13,893 bases of DNA from NCBI GenBank assembly GCA_030248065.1, contig JASAMV010003512.1, positions 1 through 13,893 on the forward strand, in the 5' to 3' direction. The notes under the pieces are model-generated. The model searched no databases, had not been told where the DNA came from, and saw only the letters and a list, made by a program, of their open reading frames with translations. The position numbers were made by a program, and so were the translations under genes. Positions 8,181 to 13,893 of this stretch are shown one piece after another. Numbering within the stretch: the stretch's first letter is position 1; every line of letters begins with the position of its first letter. This DNA is from Rhynchonema sp. JSB1_4. Its lineage: Eukaryota > Nematoda > Chromadorea > Monhysterida > Xyalidae.

Positions 8181-9196
8181 TCATTGCTGGTTGCAGTTTT
8201 GCTGAAAATTAAAAATCTCAGAAACATATGTACAGTTACGGGTGCAATTCCAGGCTGAAAGTTGAAGTCGCGTGCACGCGCGTGCGAAACAGTGCAAAGT
8301 ACATATAGGGAAAAGTCGAAATAACTTCCCGTGCACTCACGTGCACGCCGTGCACGCGGAGTTTTGTGAGTGCGCTGGCGTGCGCTGCCTATGTTTAGCA
8401 CTAGGAAGTCTAGGACTAGGACTTCAACTTTCAGCCTAGAATTGCACCCAGAACTGTACATTATACTACCTAGTCGTGTTCACAAGGAATCTCGAGACAG
8501 TCCAATATTTCGACAGTTCTTCACGTAAAAAACACTCACGTGAAATTCAAAACGAGTAAACCACGTAATGTTAACCTTTAATCCTCCCATGCCCGGGTTC
8601 TCCTTTACCTTGTTGTAGAGACGCATCAGATGGTGCACCTCTGAATAGGTAAGTTTAGCTTTATTTTTCAACATTCTGTCTTTCCTTGACTGTAGGGCCT
8701 CTGATGGTCAGATCATTTGTAGTCTGGTAAATGCGATCATGCTAACGGTTGCATGTTCACGAGAGCCGTCATGATCCCAGAAACGGGGGAACTTGGTATA
8801 ACTGCATACACAACAACAAACTGCAAATGTTTAAACGGCGGTCACAGCCAACCGACTTTTTTGGAACAAAAACGCGCGTTTTTTGCAGTCAAAGTTGGCT
8901 GTGACCAGGCCTGGAGTAAATATTTTTTACATTCTACGCTATTGTGAAAGGTAGTAGACTTCTCGTCATCGTATTTTCACGGATGAAGATACACATATCG
9001 CATCAGAATCAGCAATCAGTGACACTGCACCGCATGGCCACGCGGCATCAACTGTAATGCCGTCATGAAACATCGTCGAACCTCTGCGTTCGTGTGCATT
9101 GAGTCTTTCATGGTGATGTCTTGCGCCGAACACAACGGCGTACAACCAGCACATTTGCACCATCAGCCACAACACACAACGTTGCACCGAATTCAT
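8181..9196 (-). CDS. Short secreted protein of unknown family, paralogue A (three exons)
   Basis: Minus-strand exons are 9196-9082, 8640-8540 and 8201-8181, giving about 78 residues. Exon 1 encodes a signal peptide (MNSVQRCVLWLMVQMC, then WLYAVVFGA) followed by basic RHHHERLNAHERR. It ends in phase 1 at AGAG|GTTCGA. Exon 2 starts after CTATTCAG and encodes EVHHLMRLYNKVKE, then NPGMGGLKVNITWFTRFEFH, ending at a consensus CAC|GTGAGT in phase 0. The last exon, after TTTAATTTTCAG, gives QNCNQQ and TGA. Nearly the same leader and exon-2 start occur in paralogue B, with only synonymous differences. The second intron (8202-8539) contains an inverted-repeat element, and any equivalent of gene B's extra exon was not found here. 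The start ATG is where similarity to gene B begins. In another frame the last exon stays open (KTATSNEEID...), so the C-terminus is less sure than the first two exons. Function is unknown; secretion is inferred. Confidence 0.7.
8228..8461. mobile_element. MITE-like element with 42-base inverted ends, in gene A intron 2
   Basis: The termini 8228-8269 and 8420-8461 are inverted repeats matching at 39 of 42 positions, both starting ATGTACAGTT and running through GGGTGCAATTC, AGGCTGAAAGTTGAAGTC. The 150-base centre carries at least four GTGCAC palindromes (near 8272, 8331, 8340 and 8349) and no reading frame of note. It lies within the intron between 8540 and 8201, and its removal would leave an intron of about 104 bases. 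No unambiguous target duplication is visible. Confidence 0.7.
8840..8906. repeat. Inverted repeat with palindromic core in gene A intron 1
   Basis: GGTCACAGCCAAC at 8840-8852 is exactly repeated in reverse complement at 8894-8906. The 41-base spacer contains a 16-base perfect palindrome AAAAACGCGCGTTTTT near 8867-8882. It could be a decayed element or form a hairpin in the pre-mRNA. It lies between exons 1 and 2 of gene A. Confidence 0.6.
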
Positions 9197-9320
9197 TACT
9201 GACCGTGGATTTTTGAAGATCAACGATAATAAAAAAACGACGTTGCTAAAATTATGATCGAATTTTGACGCATTTGCGCTTAACACATGAGACAGATGAA
9301 TGAGGAGATGCATAGTACAA

Positions 9321-9329
9321 AATATATAC
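9321..9329 (-). promoter_or_regulatory. Candidate TATA box of gene A
   Basis: On the minus strand GTATATATTTTG lies about 125-133 bases before the gene A start codon. Paralogue B has the same octamer TATATATT upstream of its start. Outside this, the two upstream regions match only in patches such as ATCTTCAA. No other promoter evidence is available. Confidence 0.3.
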
Positions 9330-9575
9330 AACTGGTTTTCTAAGGCGTGTCTAACGGACTCGAAAAGCATCGAAGAGAGTATCTTCATTACAATTTTTTG
9401 TGGCACGGTAAAAGGTTGGCACATTGCCAATGCCAGTCTCTAGACCGGTAAACATCTCAGCTTGATCAACAACCATGTGGTTTTTTGTGGCATGCCTTTT
9501 TGTCAAGAAGACCAACAAAGATTTGCTACTACATATACGTAAAGGGTGAAGGGTACGCTTTCGCAGGTTCCATGT

Positions 9576-9638
9576 GCTTACGTCAGAGGTAAGACGTGTG
9601 GTTACGTCAGTGGGCAAACTGAGAGGTTACGGCAGAGG
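9576..9638. promoter_or_regulatory. Three spaced CRE-like sites (TTACGTCA/TTACGGCA)
   Basis: Direct repeats of (G)TTACG(T/G)CAG(A/T)GG begin at 9578, 9602 and 9627, a spacing of 24-25 bases. TTACGTCA is the core bound by bZIP factors of the CREB/ATF type in animals. The third copy has one mismatch. They lie about 380-440 bases upstream of the gene A start on the minus strand, a plausible enhancer position. Occupancy and target are inferred. Confidence 0.3.
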
Positions 9639-9795
9639 TGTCTTGGGGGCGGAACTTCCGAAGGGGCTCACTACCCAATTGGGCCACACATGAGAAAGTA
9701 GTGGTACAAAATAATACGCAACACCTGTTGCGAAATGATAAGGCCTAATGAGTGCGAAATGAGAAATATTTTGTTTACATTCCGCCAGTAGTTCT

Positions 9796-9820
9796 ATGAT
9801 GTACAGTTACTGTACATCAT
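9796..9820. repeat. 25-base perfect palindrome
   Basis: ATGATGTACAGT at 9796-9807 and ACTGTACATCAT at 9809-9820 are exact reverse complements around a single T. The inner ATGTACAGT equals the terminus of the element at 8228-8461, so this may be two element ends joined without the interior, or a separate binding site. Confidence 0.6.
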
Positions 9821-9875
9821 TGTTCACGCACACTGGCATCGGTATTGCTATATTTTAATTTTATCATTGGGTGAT

Positions 9876-10087
9876 ATTTTCGAAACGGTGTAAAGGTCAG
9901 TTGGGTGTAAAGGTCGGTGGAAAGCTCGGTCGACAGCTCAGTGTAATAGACCTCGGTGTAAACTTGAAACATTCCACGTTAATAACAGGCAATGTTTCAC
10001 GTTTACACCGAGCTACGCCGACCGAGCTTTCGACCGAACTTTACACCGACCTTTACGCCCAACTGACCTTTACACCGTTTCGAAAAT
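9876..10087. mobile_element. Long hairpin (foldback-like) element
   Basis: Arms of about 98 bases, 9876-9973 and 9991-10087, are reverse complements with few mismatches, separated by a 17-base loop. Each arm consists of degenerate units about 17 bases long, such as GTGTAAAGGTCAGTTGG followed by GTGTAAAGGTCGGTGGA. The outer flanks ATTGGGTG and the complement of CACCCATT extend the symmetry a little further. The reading frame through it (9871-10140) is the hairpin read as protein. It may be a foldback transposon or, if transcribed, a source of double-stranded RNA. Confidence 0.75.
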
Positions 10088-10099
10088 TCCACCCATTCA

Positions 10100-11880
10100 G
10101 TGATCGCAAAAACAATTATGATATCGTTTCTGATGTTTAAGTTCATTCCGAAAATCAATATGTGGTTACGGTACAGATGCCATCGTCCATACTAATCTGC
10201 AAACACAAAAGTGCCCAGCCTATGACGCAACGTCTCGCTCGACCTCTGACGCAGTGGTTTTTTAAAAAAAAATTCGTTCCAAAAGTTAAAAAAATTTTTT
10301 TTTATTATTTCAAAATTCGAAAATTTGTCTATTTTTTTGCTCTAAAAGTGCTATTTTTTGCATAAAAATTGGCACTGTTAACATTACCCGACCCTACCAT
10401 GGGTGTATTCTGTGCCATAATCGTTGTTTTGTGGCATCTAGACATAGTGCACACACTCACATGGCCTCTCATATGATTACACATGTACATGTGACTGGGT
10501 GGGCATGCATTTATCCATGCAACAGACCCGAAAGCAGTGATTCGGTGTGATATTCACTCTATATTTAGACTGTTTGTCACATATTTGTATTGGTCGTGTA
10601 CCAAGAGGCAATAGTTTCACCCAAATTTACCGTCTTGAGTGTCACAAAGCCACACCAAGGCACCCACACCACGTGGGGGAGGGAAGTGTACGGGTGCGTA
10701 CCTGACTACTGTTGGTACTCATTGACCATTGTTTAGTATTGTTTTCGTATCGTGAGTGCTTTATATGCACTTACCACACGTTATGGAAGAAAAATGCCAC
10801 TATTTTTTGCTTTAGCGCTCATTTTTTTCGTTTCTGGCAGTTTTTGGCTGGAATAAAAAAAATTTTTTTAAATTAAAAAAAAATTTTTTTTTTAAAAAAT
10901 GGGGTTTGAATAAAAAAATTTTTTTATTAACCACTGCTCTGACGTACATAACATCGGCTTTGGGTGTTGAAGGGGCTCGCAAAAACAGACATGCATTAGC
11001 CGCCCTTTGAATCACACTCTTCTTTCTTAGCGCACTAAAGATTTACGATGGTTTCAAACTAACCAGTTTTGGTGCAATTTCATATTAACACACTTATGGG
11101 ATCGGTCGTTAATTTAGAAATCAACCCATAAAGCAATCATATACTGTAGTTTTTTGCATGAAGTTACCGCTAGCTGTGATGTCGAGCGTGCGAACGACGC
11201 ATGCGATTAAAATTGATAAGGGCGAACTTAGGTTAATTCCGGAATCGGAATGGAAAAAAATACAAAAAAAAAAAAAAAAATTTCGACAGAACCCCCCCAA
11301 CACAACAAAAAAAAAAACCCCAAAAAAAAAAAACAAAAAAACAACCCCCCCCCCCCCCCCCCACAGTCAGAACTGTGATTTGAAACCGACAGTATAGTGA
11401 AGCCCGAGAATGTTTTTGTCCCTGTTTCCGTCTAAGCGTTTAGTATAGCCGGACTTTTGTGACGCTGTAAACAACATAACGAAAAATATTTTTACTTTTC
11501 TTCACGTGTCGGATAGAAATGGCATGAATTGCTGTGCATGACAATTTTGTAATATTGTCAATGTCGTCTAAACACCGTTGATGACAAGCAATAGGGCTCG
11601 ACGGTTTTGTTTGTGCGCAGAGGCAGCTACAACATCAAAGTTTCTATTTTGCATGAAGCGAATTTAGAAAAGCGGTTATTCAAGAGGCCAACATCCGATG
11701 TAAAAACCATTTGATCACGTGACGAAGGTGCATTTCGGTACAACTAAGTCGACCCGATATGCATGCCGGCTGACTCGTTGAATAAAATACAAGTAAAATG
11801 AATATTATTTGATGTATAATGAAATAAAAACAAAAGCAAATGAAGAATCCTGATTGGAAGCAAAGCGATTATTTGAGCTC
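10100..11880. other. Gene-poor, repeat-rich stretch between the paralogues
   Basis: T/A-rich blocks at about 10240-10380 and 10795-10950 are roughly inverted copies: GCAGTGGTT next to A/T tracts on one side and GCAAAAAATAG-like sequence on the other. They may bracket one element. Between them, 10631-10705 on the minus strand reads RYAPVHFPPPRGVGALVWLCDTQ up to a donor-like G|GTAAAT, but the acceptor is weak and it is not called as an exon. A homopolymer region at 11254-11362 is described separately. The rest shows nothing recognisable. Confidence 0.35.
11254..11362 (+). repeat. Poly-A / poly-C low-complexity tracts
   Basis: Runs of up to about 17 A and over 20 C alternate over roughly 110 bases with almost no other sequence. 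Such tracts are hard to sequence, and exact lengths here should not be trusted. The ORF across it (11158-11397) is an artefact of the composition. Confidence 0.7.
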
Positions 11881-11992
11881 GCTTTACAGAAGCATTTTAC
11901 TGTGGCCGCTGGATTGACTTTTCAATGTTCCGTTTACACATGGTGGAGCAGAAATGTTGGGAATTGACACATCAGACTTGGTTGCCGTTTTA

Positions 11993-12694
11993 TTACTGCT
12001 GGTCGCACTTGTCCCCCTGAAAAGAAGTACGGTAGTTTTGTCACATGTTGTAATTGTAGTACGAAATTGACGCATAAAAGTGCAGGTCGGGAACGTATAC
12101 CCGCAGCACGCATGTGTTTTTGGGGCGGTGTATTCCAATTCTGGGTTGATGACCAGGTCCATCGCCCGTCTGCCAAAGCAGATCAAAATAACGATACCGA
12201 AAGCGTGGTCCACGTGTTCATTCACCACGAAAGGAGTTATGTATTCATCATGAAGGTGAAAAGGTCCATGATGCACGCTCTCGAGTGTAAAAGCTCACTT
12301 GAATTCGAAACCAAAAAACAAAACCCACCTTATCGAAAATGTGCTTGTCCTCCTTTACTTTGTTGTAGAGACGCATCAGATGATGCACTTCTGAAACGTT
12401 GAGGAATTTGAAATTAACTTCACCATATATTTTTTTGCTTTTTGTTCTTTACGTAGTGGTAGGCACAATTAAGGTCACAGCCATGCAGGTTTCTGTACCT
12501 CAGGTTTCTCCAGATTACACCTCAGGCCTAAAACGACCTAAAAATTTTCAAACTTTCACAAATATCGTAGCCCTATAACCTCTGCGTTCGTGTGCGTTGA
12601 GTCTTTCATGGTGATGTCTTGCACCGAACACAACGGCGTACAACCAGCACATTTGCACCATCAGCCACAACACGCAACGTTGCACCGAATTCAT
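11993..12694 (-). CDS. Short secreted protein of unknown family, paralogue B (three or four exons)
   Basis: Minus-strand exons are 12694-12580 and 12390-12299, probably 12169-12101, and 12016-11993. Exon 1 encodes the same 38 residues as gene A, signal peptide included, and ends AGAG|GTTATA in phase 1. Exon 2, after CCTCAACGTTTCAG, encodes EVHHLMRLYNKVKE then DKHIFDKVGFVFWFRIQ, ending CAA|GTGAGC in phase 0. The donor type and position match gene A. Between 12284 and 12172 there is no AG before CTTTGGCAG, supporting the third exon (TGDGPGHQPRIGIHRPKNTC, then VLR, donor GTATAC), although gene A shows no counterpart. The last exon, after CTTCTTTTCAG, gives GDKCDQQ and TAA, parallel to QNCNQQ in gene A; with exon 3 the junction reads Arg-Gly-Asp. 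Another frame of the last exon is open to 11884 (CVNGTLKSQSS...), so the C-terminus is provisional. The family is not recognised; secretion is inferred from the leader. Confidence 0.7.
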
Positions 12695-12751
12695 TATTGT
12701 TGATCGTGTAGATTCGAGGTTGAAGATTTTGTGTAAACAGCGATTGCTACG

Positions 12752-12760
12752 AATATATAG
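12752..12760 (-). promoter_or_regulatory. Candidate TATA box of gene B
   Basis: On the minus strand CTATATATTC lies about 58-66 bases before the gene B start codon, leaving room for a 5' leader of some 30 bases. Gene A has the same TATATATT further upstream of its own start. Confidence 0.35.
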
Positions 12761-12950
12761 GATCGAAATCGAGTACATTGATAACAAGCAGCAATTACAT
12801 GAAGCAGTGACATCATATAATAGAATCTTAATGGCGTAAAAAATCAAAAGAATGTCAGAAGCTTCAGAAGCTGAGGCTGACCGAGATTCAAGAATCGGTT
12901 TTTCCTGCGGCCAAATGAAGTTTTCATTTTGATGAGCATTATTATTACAG

Positions 12951-13000
12951 GTTCAACAAAACTTTAGTTTCACTTCCCTTCAGTCAGATACTGTACGTAG
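12951..13000 (+). CDS. Weak candidate exon upstream of the 13115 exon
   Basis: An acceptor ATTATTATTACAG at 12950 is followed by an open frame FNKTLVSLPFSQILYV to a phase-1 donor (GTAG|GTACAT). It would join in frame to the exon starting at 13115, making Asp at the junction. Other frames and donors are possible, and no similarity supports it. Confidence 0.2.
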
Positions 13001-13114
13001 GTACATACATGGAACTTCACACGCTACGACTTTGGCTTGTGTGGCATGCATGACACAGATCGTACTTTATGTGACGAAACTCTGTTTATGAGTTTGCACG
13101 CTGTGATGTTACAG

Positions 13115-13251
13115 ACCAGCTTAAGATCTGCTGGTGGGGCTTTTTGGAGGCAAATTTGCCAGAGGCGTTCGCACTGACGAGCCCTGGCGCCTCGGTCTGT
13201 CTGCGAAAGCAGGGCGAAACAGACCAACATTACTGCACTCAGAACATTACT
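13115..13251 (+). CDS. Internal exon of an unidentified plus-strand gene
   Basis: The stretch lies between a good acceptor (GTGATGTTACAG) and a consensus donor ACT|GTAAGT and is open in one frame for 45 codons (phase 1 in, phase 0 out). The peptide reads QLKICWWGFLEANLPEAF, then ALTSPGASVCLRKQGETDQ and HYCTQNIT. It has three Cys and one Asn-Ile-Thr glycosylation sequon, so it could be part of an extracellular protein; the family is not recognised. It is more GC-rich than its flanks. A minus-strand reading of the same bases (13024-13230) is also open but lacks comparable splice signals. A following phase-0 exon may be 13586-13633 (FVSRVYTGNDGRVSQQ, between CACCAAG and GTTTAT). Confidence 0.45.
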
Positions 13252-13893
13252 GTAAGTACCACAAAGTCCAGCCGGTAAAAATTTCTAGTGAGTTGAAACC
13301 GGTTTTTTGTCGCTGGGGTACATTAAGACCGTCAAGTGGTCCTGTACGTGTATTTTAACTGTGAAATGTTTAACCCACATTACTCAAACATCGCTGCTTG
13401 CCAGTTACACATGAAGACGTCAGTACAAGGCTGTAATGAATAAACATGGAAACTTCAATATGTGACCAAATTAAAAGAAAACAACGGTACCGCTTGAGCA
13501 CAAAGTTTTTCATCGCCATATTTTCTGCGTACTGGTTTCATGGCGTACTTTTTTACATTTGACATTTTTGTTTTTGCACACCAAGTTTGTCTCACGAGTC
13601 TACACCGGCAATGATGGTCGTGTCTCACAACAGGTTTATTACTTTTTAAGATGCCAAAACGAATTAAAAATCATTTCGTCACCCGCAGTACTTTATTGGC
13701 TCTGTCGAAAAAATACGGTAATGGGGGCCGAGTCTCACACCTACCCATGCTTTTCTCACGCAAGCGAAAGTTTGTTTGTGTGAGCGCATGGTTCAAAGTC
13801 GAACTCTGAAAAAAAACAGAAAAGTGATACAGACCGTTGGGGCTTCAATGCAATAAATTAGCGCAATACACGACGAAACCAATATCAATATGG
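13252..13893. other. Right end, mostly without supported exons
   Basis: Apart from the possible exon 13586-13633, nothing is supported. The sequence is AT-rich with a near-repeat of GTCTCAC(G/A) motifs around 13590, 13621 and 13732. Any further exons of the plus-strand gene probably lie beyond the window. Confidence 0.3.

Noticed and set aside
8090..8461. 123-codon minus-strand open frame
   Set aside because: Most of it lies inside the inverted-repeat element; only the bases at 8181-8201 are credited, as the last exon of gene A in another frame.
8966..9430. 154-codon minus-strand open frame
   Set aside because: Only the part from the ATG at 9196 to the donor at 9082 is shared with paralogue B; sequence on either side does not match and is read as upstream region and intron.
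9871..10140. Open frame of 89 codons on the plus strand
   Set aside because: It translates the two arms of the long hairpin; the frame is open only because of the repeat units.
11158..11397. Lys/Pro-rich open frame
   Set aside because: It runs through poly-A and poly-C tracts and has no splice or domain support.

Overview
The window looks like nuclear DNA of an animal. Its coding stretches are short, relatively GC-rich exons split by GT-AG introns of about 50 to 550 bases, with acceptors mostly ending TTCAG or TACAG. They lie in AT-rich sequence full of small inverted-repeat elements. No rRNA, tRNA, CRISPR array, operon or bacterial-style gene is visible. Compact introns and a multi-module CCP-like (sushi-like) protein suggest an invertebrate, perhaps a nematode, but the species cannot be fixed from the sequence.

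Layout: 93-557 is a small TA-flanked inverted-repeat element. At 621-790 and 2480-2618 lie two mutually inverted clusters of TACAGT palindromes. Between them, on the minus strand, are weak exon candidates (1591-2322), one resembling the end of a seven-transmembrane receptor. From 2645 to 4217 there is mostly T/A-rich repeat with one TATA-type promoter candidate (3712). From 4218 to 5728 on the plus strand, six exons encode two split CCP-like modules, a third unsplit module and a basic tail. From 6137 to 7338 (possibly from 5884) on the plus strand lie exons of a SET-domain lysine methyltransferase of the KMT5A (SET8/PR-Set7) type. Its last intron carries a GC-rich 189-base tandem duplication.

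The second half holds the most interesting system: two related minus-strand genes (gene A, 8181-9196; gene B, 11993-12694) for short secreted proteins. Their first exons run from ATG to splice donor and differ at only three positions, all synonymous. The start of exon 2 shows three more synonymous differences and no replacement, after which the proteins diverge sharply. Both can end in Cys-(Asp/Asn)-Gln-Gln-stop. I do not recognise the family. A conserved leader with a variable tail recalls secreted effector or defence families, but that is inference.

Between and around the pair are a 98-base-arm hairpin element, a short inverted-repeat element inside gene A, a 25-base palindrome, three CRE-like sites and A/C homopolymer tracts that may be assembly artefacts. 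A plus-strand exon with strong splice signals (13115-13251) starts another unidentified gene near the right end.

All gene models here were spliced by eye. Exons supported by paralogue or domain similarity are firm; start exons are missing for the CCP-like and SET genes.
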